A stretch of DNA of 11,836 nucleotides from Fidelibacterota bacterium UBA7300 (GCA_002471865.1 DKQU01000088.1:2163-13998); one strand, 5' to 3'. Positions 1-7,420 are shown, counted from the stretch's first letter. A program made the numbers and translations. The notes: a model not told the origin generated them from the sequence alone.

Positions 1-878
1 CGGGCGTTGTATTCGATAAGCTTTACCCCTTCAGCCGTTGCGATGAATCCTCCGTAAAGAACTCCTTTGTACCCTTCGTTAAATTCATCTCTAAGAGCAT
101 GTGCAGTCGCTTCATTTATTTTTTGTGCTTCTGTAATGTCTTCGGCTGAGATGAAGGGGAGACTGTGATCGGTATCTGAATAACTTCCCATACCGCCGGT
201 GTTTGGACCTTTATCGCCCTCGTAGGCCCGCTTGTGATCTTGGACAGACGGCATATGAGCCAGATGCTCACCGTCGCAAAAACTCATAAGGGAGAATTCT
301 TCACCTATCAGTTTTTCTTCCACCACGAATGTACCACCGCGGTTTACGAGTTGTTTACAGTAGTCGAGAGCTTCTTCGTGAGAGTGGAGATGATCGCCGG
401 ACACTTTTACCCCCTTTCCGCCCATGAGCCCGTCGTACTTTACCACGTAGTTGTCACCGAGCTCCTCCAAAAATTCTGTCACTCCACCAAGAGAGTCGAA
501 TCGTCGATAGAGAGGTCCGCCGGGAATGTTATATTTTGCCAATAGATCGCGTGTAAAACCTTTGCTTGTCTCGATTTGAGCGTGTGCTTTCTTGGGACCG
601 ACTGTGGGGATGCCGGCACTCCACAAGGCGTCTGCGACGCCCGATTCAAGGGGTGCTTCCGGTCCGATTATCGTCAAGTCAGCACTGCACTGCTGAGCAA
701 AGCTGGTTACCGTTTCAGGATCGTTGATATTGCCTACCTTAAAAAATTCAGAAATCTTTTGAATACCGGGGTTGTTGTTGGAGGCTAAGCAGGAGATGGT
801 GGGGTTTTGAGAAGAGCGATCCAAGGCTCTCGAGATGGCGTGTTCCCGTGCACCAGAGCCGAGGAGGAGTACAATCAT
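1..878 (-). CDS. purD: Phosphoribosylamine--glycine ligase (GARS), N-terminal 292 residues, cut by the window edge
   Basis: PurD joins 5-phosphoribosylamine to glycine with ATP to make GAR, step 2 of purine synthesis, in the cytosol. The reading frame is open from the ATG at 878 to the left edge with no stop, so the last third (of about 425 residues usual for the family) lies outside. The N-terminus reads MIVLLLGSGAREHA, the family's GSGGREHA-type start with Ala for the second Gly of the GG pair. ATP-grasp features follow: DGLMGGKGV at about 149-157, QDHKR at 213-217 and GPNTGGMG at 224-231. The last visible residues, KLIEYNA, precede the expected R-F-G-D-P-E metal site. The start codon overlaps the purF stop by 4 nt (ATGA), which supports both the start and coupled translation directly after PurF, whose unstable product PurD consumes. 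No frameshift is visible. Identity is secure. Confidence 0.95.
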   Translation of the reverse strand, partial: MIVLLLGSGAREHAISRALDRSSQNPTISCLASNNNPGIQKISEFFKVGNINDPETVTSFAQQCSADLTIIGPEAPLESGVADALWSAGIPTVGPKKAHAQIETSKGFTRDLLAKYNIPGGPLYRRFDSLGGVTEFLEELGDNYVVKYDGLMGGKGVKVSGDHLHSHEEALDYCKQLVNRGGTFVVEEKLIGEEFSLMSFCDGEHLAHMPSVQDHKRAYEGDKGPNTGGMGSYSDTDHSLPFISAEDITEAQKINEATAHALRDEFNEGYKGVLYGGFIATAEGVKLIEYNA

Positions 879-2356
879 GTCAACCGAGCTCTCTCGATTG
901 TTCGCTGGTTTTTCAATGATTGCATCTTCCCTTCATCTACATCACCCGTAATGTACCGTCCATCGAGACATGCCATACACGGTCTGTCAATATTGTGGTC
1001 GCCCACCCGGGTAACTGCTTCAACAAGATCGTCGATCTCCTGATACATAAGAATATCCACACCCATGTAATCTCGGATTTCTTCTAAAGAACGAGAAGAA
1101 GCAGCCAACTCAGATTTGGTGGGCATATCGACACCATAGAAGCATGGGAACTTCACCGGAGGACAAGCGGAAATAAAATATACTTTTCTGGCACCGAACT
1201 CTCGAACCATCCGGACGATCTCACGGCTTGTGTTGCCTCGTACAATGCTGTCATCTACGATTAGAACATCTTTATTACGAATCTCAAATTCCTGTGGTAC
1301 CAGCTTGTATCGAACCGATTTCTTTCGGTCTTCCTGCCCCGGCATAATGAATGTGCGACCGATGAAAGGATTTTTGTAAAGTCCTTCCGAGTAACGAACG
1401 CCAATTTCATGTGCAAAGCTGAGAGCCGCAGTGTTCGCCGTAGAGGGAGCTGGAATAACAATATCCGGAGTTGAATCCGGGTGATTTTCCTTCCACCGTT
1501 GAGCGAGATTCTGTCCCATTCGTAGGCGAGAGCGATAGATACTCACCTCGTTCTGCATAGAATCAGGGCGGGAAAAGTAAACGTACTCAAAGATGCAAGG
1601 AGTAAATTGTTCCGTGCGAAGAATACGGCTGTGATAAGTGCCGTCTTCTTCAATAAAGATCACCTCGCCTGGAGCGACGTTTCCTGTCGGTTCGTATCCT
1701 AAGACGTAAAACATAGTGGTCTCTGAGGCAAAAATGTAGTCTGTGGTGCCGTCTTTGTTTTTCCGTTCGCCTTTCACTAAAGGTCGGATACCGTTCGGAT
1801 CTCGAAAGACAACCATCCCTCTCTTCATAATCATCCCCACAACAGAATAAGCTCCACTGACTCGATTAAATACAGTTTCTGTTGCTTGACAGATCTGATC
1901 AAAGAGAGAGAGGCCATCTATGCTGGTAGAAGGGTGATCCAAAGCGTGAGCAAATATGTGCAGGATGACTTCGATATCAACTGAGGAGTTCACATGCCGC
2001 CGCTCCAGTTCAGAGACTTCTTTCACTAGGTCAGCATAGTTAACCAAATTACCATTATGAGCCATGGCAATTCCGTATGGGACATGTGTCATAACCGGTT
2101 GGGCTTCCTCAATGCTAAAGCCGCCAACAGTTGGATACCTTGTGTGACCGATTCCGATATTACCTAATAGTCTGGCCATATTTTGTTCATCGAAAATATC
2201 TCGGATTAGACCGGTACCTTTCTTTATATGAAAGCGTTCGTTATAGGTCATGATCCCAGCGGCGTCCTGACCACGGTGCTGAAGGTGGATGAGACTCTCG
2301 TATAAGTCACCCGCAACGGGTTTATGTGTGGAGATCATGCCAACAACACCGCACAT
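875..2356 (-). CDS. purF: Amidophosphoribosyltransferase (glutamine PRPP amidotransferase) with predicted Fe-S cluster ligands
   Basis: This 493-residue enzyme makes 5-phosphoribosylamine from PRPP and glutamine, the committed first step. It starts MCGVVGM, so removal of Met exposes the Ntn-hydrolase nucleophile Cys2 with no propeptide, unlike Bacillus PurF. The glutaminase half shows LQHRGQDAAGI (25-35), GIGHTRYPT (68-76) and AHNGNL (99-104). The transferase half shows GRTFIMPGQ (323-331) and the PRPP loop VLIVDDSIVRGNTS (364-377). Motif wording and spacing resemble E. coli PurF, yet Cys254, Cys405 (FPCFYG), Cys460 and Cys463 (CMAC) match the four Fe-S ligands of Bacillus-type enzymes; E. 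coli lacks the last three. The start lies 2 nt after the purB stop. A GGAGGA at 2369-2374 is strong but sits a long 12 nt upstream. The stop overlaps the purD start. Function is certain; the cluster is inferred from cysteines. Confidence 0.97.
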   Translation of the reverse strand: MCGVVGMISTHKPVAGDLYESLIHLQHRGQDAAGIMTYNERFHIKKGTGLIRDIFDEQNMARLLGNIGIGHTRYPTVGGFSIEEAQPVMTHVPYGIAMAHNGNLVNYADLVKEVSELERRHVNSSVDIEVILHIFAHALDHPSTSIDGLSLFDQICQATETVFNRVSGAYSVVGMIMKRGMVVFRDPNGIRPLVKGERKNKDGTTDYIFASETTMFYVLGYEPTGNVAPGEVIFIEEDGTYHSRILRTEQFTPCIFEYVYFSRPDSMQNEVSIYRSRLRMGQNLAQRWKENHPDSTPDIVIPAPSTANTAALSFAHEIGVRYSEGLYKNPFIGRTFIMPGQEDRKKSVRYKLVPQEFEIRNKDVLIVDDSIVRGNTSREIVRMVREFGARKVYFISACPPVKFPCFYGVDMPTKSELAASSRSLEEIRDYMGVDILMYQEIDDLVEAVTRVGDHNIDRPCMACLDGRYITGDVDEGKMQSLKNQRTIERARLT

Positions 2357-2358
2357 GA

Positions 2359-3711
2359 CTAGGGCATTTCCTCCACAATTCTTGCTGCCAGACCCGTATA
2401 GTTCTCCGGAGTTAAATCTAACAGTGTCTGTTTTTCCTCCTTTGGCAAATCGAGGGATTGTACAAAAGCTTGGATGTCCTCTTGAGTTATTTTCTGCCCG
2501 CGTGTGAGGTTTTTCAAACGTTCATATGGTAGTCTGTCTCCGCTCTTACGAAGTGTCGTCTGGATCGCTTCTGCCAGCACCTCCCAGTGATTATCCAATT
2601 CTTCCCGAATTTTCTTACGATTGACGGTGAGGCGATCGCTTCCTTTCACAATATTTTTGCATGCTAGTAGAGAGTGGGCAAGTGGAACTCCCTGATTGCG
2701 GATAATTGTGCTGCCGGAAAGATCCCGTTGCATTCGGGAGACAGGAAGTGTCTGTGCCAGATGAGACAGATAAGCATTGGCGATGCCCAGGTTACCTTCG
2801 GCATTCTCAAATTGAATAGGATTTACTTTGTGCGGCATTGTGGAAGAGCCTACCTCGCCGCTTTTTGTCTTCTGCCCGAAAACACCTCTGCTGATGTAAA
2901 GCCAAATATCACAGCAGAAATCGAGGAGAATGGTATTTACCCGAATGAGATTGTGATAGCTCTCAGCCAAAGAGTCATTAGACTCAATCTGAGTGGTGAT
3001 GAGATTGGGCTCCAGCCCCAGTGATTTTACGAACCGTTTACTGAAGTTAATCCAGTTTATGTTTGGATAAGCAGTGGCGTGGGCAGCCCAAGTCCCAGTT
3101 GCACCTGATAGTTTCCCAAGAAGCCGATGACTCTTTATATGTTGGAGTTGTCTTTGGAGACGGCCGGCAAAAACGGCGAATTCTTTTCCTAGCGAGGTAG
3201 GGGTAGCAGGTTGTCCATGAGTTAGAGCCAACATAGGTACGTTCTTATATTTTCGGGCGAACTTTTTTAGTTCTTTATTTACCGTTTTCAGCGCAGGCAG
3301 ATATACCTGGTTCAATCCATCTTGCCACATGAGTGAATAGGACAGGTTATTCACATCTTCTGATGTAAGGGCAAAGTGAATCCACGGATGCAGCGATTTA
3401 TTTAGTCTGCCCTGAAGATAATATTCAACCGCCTTAACATCGTGATTAGTGGTCTCTTCAATATCTTTGACTTTTTGAGCGGCAGTGGAATTAAAGTTTT
3501 TGTAAATATTGCGCAACTTGACCTGTTCTGTTTTGGAAAATGGCGGTAGCTCTTTAATTCCTTTTTCATTGCCTAGGGCGATCAGGTATTCGATTTCAAC
3601 CTTGATTCGGTAGTAAATGAGAGCAGGTTCAGAGAAGTATTCGGTCAGTTCTTCGACCGCTTTATTATACCGTCCGTCTAAAGGTGAAATCGAAGTGAGT
3701 GGGTTAACCAC
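2359..3711 (-). CDS. purB: Adenylosuccinate lyase, E. coli-type
   Basis: PurB removes fumarate twice: SAICAR to AICAR (step 8 to IMP) and adenylosuccinate to AMP. The protein is 450 residues and belongs to the fumarase/aspartase superfamily, close to the E. coli form (456 residues) in length and motifs. Visible are SPLDGRY near the N-terminus, TTNHDVKAVEY (87-97), HFALTSEDVNNL (112-123), THGQPATPTSLGKE (164-177, with the conserved His) and the signature GEVGSSTMPHKVNPI (285-299) carrying the catalytic-loop serines. I place the start at the GTG at 3711 because an AAGGA at 3718-3722 sits 6 nt upstream; a TTG one codon earlier has only 3 nt of spacing. This gives an 8-nt overlap with the end of purE. 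Together with PurA in the same operon, it serves the AMP branch as well as IMP synthesis. Confidence 0.95.
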   Translation of the reverse strand: MVNPLTSISPLDGRYNKAVEELTEYFSEPALIYYRIKVEIEYLIALGNEKGIKELPPFSKTEQVKLRNIYKNFNSTAAQKVKDIEETTNHDVKAVEYYLQGRLNKSLHPWIHFALTSEDVNNLSYSLMWQDGLNQVYLPALKTVNKELKKFARKYKNVPMLALTHGQPATPTSLGKEFAVFAGRLQRQLQHIKSHRLLGKLSGATGTWAAHATAYPNINWINFSKRFVKSLGLEPNLITTQIESNDSLAESYHNLIRVNTILLDFCCDIWLYISRGVFGQKTKSGEVGSSTMPHKVNPIQFENAEGNLGIANAYLSHLAQTLPVSRMQRDLSGSTIIRNQGVPLAHSLLACKNIVKGSDRLTVNRKKIREELDNHWEVLAEAIQTTLRKSGDRLPYERLKNLTRGQKITQEDIQAFVQSLDLPKEEKQTLLDLTPENYTGLAARIVEEMP

Positions 3712-4096
3712 CAAGAATCCTTTTCACAGCAAGAGCACAGTTGCCGGGATCGAGAACAGTCATTACAGGAGCGTTACTTGGCATTTGAAGGGTGGAGTGG
3801 ATGTTCACCAGCATGTCAGTTTTATCCTTGAAAGGCGGGCATGCCAGAGTTGGGAAATTAGAATTCGCCGCCACAAAACCGGAGAGGGCATTAGACCGTC
3901 CTGCTATGGTGATATACACAATTCCACGATCTTTTTGATAAGACTCAATGACCTCCAAAACTTTTTTAGGCTGTTTATGAGCAGATGCCACATGTAGATC
4001 AAATGGAACGTCTAACTCGCTCAGTTTATTTGTGATTTTTTCTGCAAAAACTTCATCTGAAGTAGAACCTAATATTAATACTGCTTTTCCGCTCAT
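3704..4096 (-). CDS. purE: Class II PurE: 5-aminoimidazole ribonucleotide (AIR) carboxylase using CO2 directly
   Basis: The 130-residue protein has the PurE core: GSTSD (10-14), SAHK (38-41), AGRSNALSG (65-73), ACPP (85-88), MPS (105-107) and VLDPGN (114-119). Class I (E. coli) PurE instead has SAHRTP and AGGAAHLPG and works as an N5-CAIR mutase with PurK. The SAHK plus AGRSN-LSG pattern is that of class II enzymes (Treponema denticola, and the AIRC domain of animal PAICS), which carboxylate AIR with CO2 and need no PurK. No purK is present in the window, consistent with this. The start overlaps the purC stop by 4 nt (ATGA), with GGAG at 4102-4105 as ribosome binding site. The protein ends at VKRILGG, about 25-30 residues short of relatives, which have a further C-terminal helix; the next gene begins normally, so a frameshift looks unlikely. 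Class assignment rests on motifs. Confidence 0.92.
   Translation of the reverse strand: MSGKAVLILGSTSDEVFAEKITNKLSELDVPFDLHVASAHKQPKKVLEVIESYQKDRGIVYITIAGRSNALSGFVAANSNFPTLACPPFKDKTDMLVNIHSTLQMPSNAPVMTVLDPGNCALAVKRILGG
3718..3722 (-). promoter_or_regulatory. Ribosome binding site deciding the purB start
   Basis: AAGGA on the minus strand, inside the last codons of purE, is 6 nt from the GTG at 3711 and only 3 nt from the TTG at 3714. The usual spacing of 5-9 nt favours GTG as the purB start. The two choices differ by a single residue, so the effect on the protein is negligible. Confidence 0.55.
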
Positions 4097-5061
4097 AACT
4101 GCTCCGATAGGTTTTGTTGTATCCTATTATTTATGGGAATCTCGTGATCCGGGAATGAAAATGTCTTTCCAGTAATCATTTCGTATAGTTGAATATAACG
4201 TTTCGAAAGTTCAATGACGAGTTCTTCGGGCGCATCCGGCAGAACTTTATCATTGTAAGGGTCACAGTTGTCCACAAACCAGAGGCGCAGAAACTCCTTG
4301 TCAATATTTTCCGGCTCCTTACCTGCGTTGATCCGTGCTTCATAGCTATCCGCCAACCAGTACCTACTTGAGTCCGGTGTGTGAATCTCATCGATGAGCA
4401 TAATATGTCCATCTTCATCACGTCCCATTTCGTACTTAGTGTCCACTAGGATCATTCCATTTTCGGCAGCCGTCTTCTGGCCAAAAGTAAAAAGCTCCAC
4501 CGCTTTCCCGCTGCAATAATCCCAATCTTCCTGAGACATCCACCCTTCGTTGACAATCTCACTAGGCGATATAGGGCGATCGTGATGTTCTTCCTTTGTG
4601 GTAGGGGTGAGCATATTGGTATCAAGTTTCTGGTTCTTAACCAATCCATCAGGTAACACATTGCCGCAATACTCCCGGTCGCCGCTATTATAAACTGTCC
4701 AGAGCGATGTGCTGGTGCTTCCAGTTATGTAACCCCGTACAACGAATTCAATGGGGAAAACAGTACACTTCCGGGCAACTGTCGCGTTAGGATCAGGAAT
4801 GTCTATCACGTGGTTTGGGATGATATCTTTAGTCTGCTCAAACCACCATGCGCTGGTCTGATTCAGCACCTGACCCTTAAACGGGATGGCAGCAAGGATT
4901 CGGTCAAAAGCACTCTGGCGGTCGGTAGTTATGAGGACTAACCTGTCCTCCAGTTCGTATCGGTCGCGAACCTTTCCGCCGTACTTTACCCCGGTAGATA
5001 GATCAGTCTTGGTAAGACAGTTATTCAGATTAGCCGTAATTGTTTTTTTGTAGTCAGTCAT
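4093..5061 (-). CDS. purC: SAICAR synthetase, long (yeast Ade1-like) form
   Basis: PurC condenses CAIR with aspartate using ATP to give SAICAR, step 7. At 322 residues it is much longer than E. coli PurC (237) and resembles the Ade1-like form found in yeast and many bacteria. Motifs in order: GKVRD (29-33, nucleotide-binding N-terminus), TTDRQSAFD (45-53), PIEFVVRGYITGS (103-115, first family signature), TPTTKEEHHDRPIS (152-165), LVDTKYEMG (205-213, second signature, with Met where Phe/Ile is usual) and IDEIHTPDSSRYW (223-235). The ATG at 5061 lies 3 nt after the purQ-purS stop and has no clear Shine-Dalgarno sequence, so translation is probably coupled. The stop overlaps the purE start by 4 nt, placing it directly before the gene for the preceding step. 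Identity is secure. Confidence 0.97.
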   Translation of the reverse strand: MTDYKKTITANLNNCLTKTDLSTGVKYGGKVRDRYELEDRLVLITTDRQSAFDRILAAIPFKGQVLNQTSAWWFEQTKDIIPNHVIDIPDPNATVARKCTVFPIEFVVRGYITGSTSTSLWTVYNSGDREYCGNVLPDGLVKNQKLDTNMLTPTTKEEHHDRPISPSEIVNEGWMSQEDWDYCSGKAVELFTFGQKTAAENGMILVDTKYEMGRDEDGHIMLIDEIHTPDSSRYWLADSYEARINAGKEPENIDKEFLRLWFVDNCDPYNDKVLPDAPEELVIELSKRYIQLYEMITGKTFSFPDHEIPINNRIQQNLSEQL

Positions 5062-5064
5062 GAT

Positions 5065-6330
5065 TTACTCGTATTTGTAGCCGTTGTGAGAGTAAGGATT
5101 GAATAGTATATGACTTTGGAGGACTTTCTCAAGAGTCTCATCGGCACCCTCATCATCTGGAGTAATATGCCAGATAACTCCGCTTCTTATCTCCTGGATA
5201 CCTTCGATATGGAACCACTCTTTTAGAGCTGCCTTTTTATGCTGTCCAACAAGGTCATCTTTGTAGCGGACCAAAATTGCTTCACCGTTGTTTGACGTTT
5301 TATCTGCCGGAGATTCCTTGTTGGAGTTTAACACTTCTCCGGATGCGATTATTTTATCAACTGTTTCCCCACCTGCATCTGCTTTGAGAGCAATCTCCCA
5401 ATGGTTCTGACGTGTAATAGAGACGGCGATTCCCAAGTGCCGCAAGGCGTTTTCGACCGATACCGCTTCGTTGTCGGTGATGATGAGATCCACAAGTAGT
5501 TCTTCTGAATTATCAGAACATCGGTACGTTTCCAATTCTTGGTGCCGCGGGTCATAGTCGAGTGTGGTAGCGGTGAGTTGGGTGTCCTCATTCAGATAGT
5601 CTCGCATGGAGGTAAATATAGGATCACCTGCAGTGGTGCGCTCAGGGTGTGGCATCATGGCCATGACGTTTCCTTCGGTGTTGCAGACTGCGGCAAGATT
5701 GTCCATTGAACCGTTGGGATTTACCGGGAAATCAGGGATGACTTCGCCATTTTCATTACAGTATTTGAAAACAGTCTGATCATTAGCTTGGAGTTTCTCA
5801 AGAAGATCATCGTCCATCATGAAGCGGCCTTCCGCGTGAGCAATGGGGATGTTCATCCGCTCACCTTCTTGAAAATGTCGAGTAAAAGCACAACGGTTGC
5901 CGGTATGTGTGAGTTTCACGTTCGCCCAGACATTGTAGTAGCCGGTTCCCATAACGTGACCATCTTTCACCATGCGATTACCTGACAGCGCCATACCCAC
6001 ACGATTATTTCGCAAGCCGGGGACCAAACCTGTTTCTACCAAAATCTGAGCACCGTTGCAGATTCCCAGAACCGGTTTTCCTTTTTCTGACTCTTCGCTG
6101 ATGATTTTCATGACAGGATCCAGTGAAGCTATGATGCCTGCCCGGGAGCGGTCTTCGTATGAGAATCCGCCTATGATAAAATACCCGTCACATTCATGAA
6201 GTTTCTCTACCGGCTCATTCCACAGGAATTCCACAGGTTCCATTCCGGCACGCTTGATGGCAAGGGCTGATTCCCGCTCGCAGTTGCTTCCGGGGAATTG
6301 GATGATTGCTATTTTAGCCACAGAGTTCAC
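5065..6330 (-). CDS. purQ: FGAM synthase glutaminase subunit PurQ fused to a C-terminal PurS-like module
   Basis: The 421-residue product has two parts. Residues 1 to about 245 are PurQ, the class I glutaminase that feeds ammonia to PurL for FGAR to FGAM (step 4): FPGSNC (12-17), GGFSYEDRSRAG (54-65), the nucleophile Cys91 in LGICNGAQIL, and HPERT (228-232) with the His/Glu pair. Separate PurQ proteins end near there. Residues 350-421 match PurS in length and predicted fold: strand ILVRYKDD, helix, strands IQEIRSG and VIWHITP, helix, then an LFNP motif and a final GYKYE strand, like the N-P-V-I-x-D-Y end of PurS. Residues 275-340 look like a second, weaker PurS copy (ALRHLGIAVSITRQ). The GTG start at 6330 has AAGGA 9 nt upstream; a GTG three codons later is the alternative. 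The PurQ part is certain; the PurS part is a motif and fold judgement made without a profile search. Confidence 0.9.
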   Translation of the reverse strand: MNSVAKIAIIQFPGSNCERESALAIKRAGMEPVEFLWNEPVEKLHECDGYFIIGGFSYEDRSRAGIIASLDPVMKIISEESEKGKPVLGICNGAQILVETGLVPGLRNNRVGMALSGNRMVKDGHVMGTGYYNVWANVKLTHTGNRCAFTRHFQEGERMNIPIAHAEGRFMMDDDLLEKLQANDQTVFKYCNENGEVIPDFPVNPNGSMDNLAAVCNTEGNVMAMMPHPERTTAGDPIFTSMRDYLNEDTQLTATTLDYDPRHQELETYRCSDNSEELLVDLIITDNEAVSVENALRHLGIAVSITRQNHWEIALKADAGGETVDKIIASGEVLNSNKESPADKTSNNGEAILVRYKDDLVGQHKKAALKEWFHIEGIQEIRSGVIWHITPDDEGADETLEKVLQSHILFNPYSHNGYKYE

Positions 6331-6381
6331 TGAGATAAATCCTTACCTGTTATTATTTTTTAAACGTTGTGTTCTCTGTGG
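6318..6381 (-). repeat. Imperfect inverted repeat spanning the purM-purQ gap and the purQ start codon
   Basis: The arms are 6369-6381 and 6318-6330, 13 nt each, complementary at 11 positions. In the transcript the upstream arm reads CCACAGAGAACAC and the downstream arm GUGAACUCUGUGG, giving an 8-bp stem, an AA/AA internal loop and 3 more pairs. The loop (6331-6368) is AT-rich and holds the AAGGA ribosome binding site; the first three bases of the downstream arm are the GUG start codon. If the hairpin forms it would affect translation of purQ-purS, or it could be a DNA operator. The pairing is read directly from the sequence; any function is inference, and a repeat of this quality can occur by chance in a window this size. 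Confidence 0.45.
6340..6344 (-). promoter_or_regulatory. Ribosome binding site for purQ-purS
   Basis: AAGGA on the minus strand lies 9 nt before the GTG at 6330. This spacing favours 6330 over the in-frame GTG at 6321. It is one of the few well-spaced Shine-Dalgarno sequences in the operon and belongs to the only gene not joined closely to its upstream neighbour. It falls in the loop of the inverted repeat described separately. Confidence 0.6.
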
Positions 6382-6382
6382 T

Positions 6383-7420
6383 TTAATTAATTGAAACATT
6401 TTTGTCTCCACTCTCAACAACACCAATTTCATAAACTTCTGTTAATTCTTTTAGAGCATCTTTCACTCTTTCCACTTTGGATGAATCCACAATAAAGACC
6501 ATCCCGATGCCCATATTGAAAGCACGGTACATTTCATCTTCATCCACATCCCCGATGGCTTGCATCACATCAAACACTGGCAGCACGGGCCATGCCCCTT
6601 TTTTGATTTCCAACCCACAACCATCCGGTAAAATTCGCGGTAAGTTTTCCACGAGTCCACCACCGGTAATGTGGGCGACACCTTTTATATCAATACCAAC
6701 TTCTAAAGCTGCAAAGACATGGTTCGTGTAATTAATGTGTGGCTCCAGCAACGTAAGTCCCACCGATTTTTCCAATTCAGGAATCGCATCATTCACATCG
6801 TATCCACCGATTTCAAAAAAGAGCTTCCGGGCGAATGAATAACCGTTGGTGTGCAACCCGTTGGATGGCAGTCCCAACACCACATCACCGGGCTGGATTG
6901 TTTCACCGGTAATGATCTTATCTTTTTCAACGATCCCGGTAATGACACCAACCAGATCATGTTCTCCCGGCAGATACGTATCCGGCATTTCGGCTGTCTC
7001 GCCACCTACCAGGGATACATCAATTTCACGGCACGCCTCAACCATCCCGGATACAATTTCCTCAATGATCTCCGGCTTCAGTTTGTCGTTGGCGATGTAG
7101 TCCAGAAAAGTGAGAGGCCGGGCCCCCATGACGATGATGTCATTTGCGCAGGCGCTTAGAAGGTCAATGCCTATGGTATCATATTTTCCCATCATCCGAG
7201 CTATAATGGTTTTGGTGCCCACGCCGTCAACGCTCTGGACCAGTACCGGGTTTTCATACTCTTCCAATATGGGCTTCAGATCATAGAGTGAGCCAAAACT
7301 ACCAAGCCCTGTAAGCACGTTGGACGTGAAGGTGGATTTTACATCATCCTTGATACGATCTACCGCTTCGTTCCCGGCATCAATGTCAACCCCAGCGGAT
7401 TTATAATTGATTTTACTCAC
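6383..7420 (-). CDS. purM: Phosphoribosylformylglycinamidine cyclo-ligase (AIR synthetase)
   Basis: PurM closes the imidazole ring: FGAM plus ATP to AIR, step 5. From the GTG at 7420 the protein is 345 residues, the same length as E. coli PurM, and begins VSKINYKSAGVDIDAGNEAV, the family's standard N-terminus. A longer frame back to an ATG at 7450 adds ten residues absent from relatives and would overlap purL by 34 nt; the GTG start gives the 4-nt GTGA overlap used elsewhere in this operon. Motifs: SVDGVGTK (63-70, ATP site), GGETAEMPDTY (139-149), LPSNGLHTNGYSFAR (184-198) and ITGGGLVENLPR (251-262). It directly follows the gene for the enzyme making its substrate, and is followed by the 52-nt gap that is the largest inside the operon. 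Identity is secure and the start is likely. Confidence 0.96.
   Translation of the reverse strand: MSKINYKSAGVDIDAGNEAVDRIKDDVKSTFTSNVLTGLGSFGSLYDLKPILEEYENPVLVQSVDGVGTKTIIARMMGKYDTIGIDLLSACANDIIVMGARPLTFLDYIANDKLKPEIIEEIVSGMVEACREIDVSLVGGETAEMPDTYLPGEHDLVGVITGIVEKDKIITGETIQPGDVVLGLPSNGLHTNGYSFARKLFFEIGGYDVNDAIPELEKSVGLTLLEPHINYTNHVFAALEVGIDIKGVAHITGGGLVENLPRILPDGCGLEIKKGAWPVLPVFDVMQAIGDVDEDEMYRAFNMGIGMVFIVDSSKVERVKDALKELTEVYEIGVVESGDKNVSIN

Noticed and set aside
131..788. Plus-strand frames at 234-545 and 576-788
   Set aside because: They lie inside purD, whose minus-strand frame gives clear GARS motifs throughout; these frames encode nothing recognisable.
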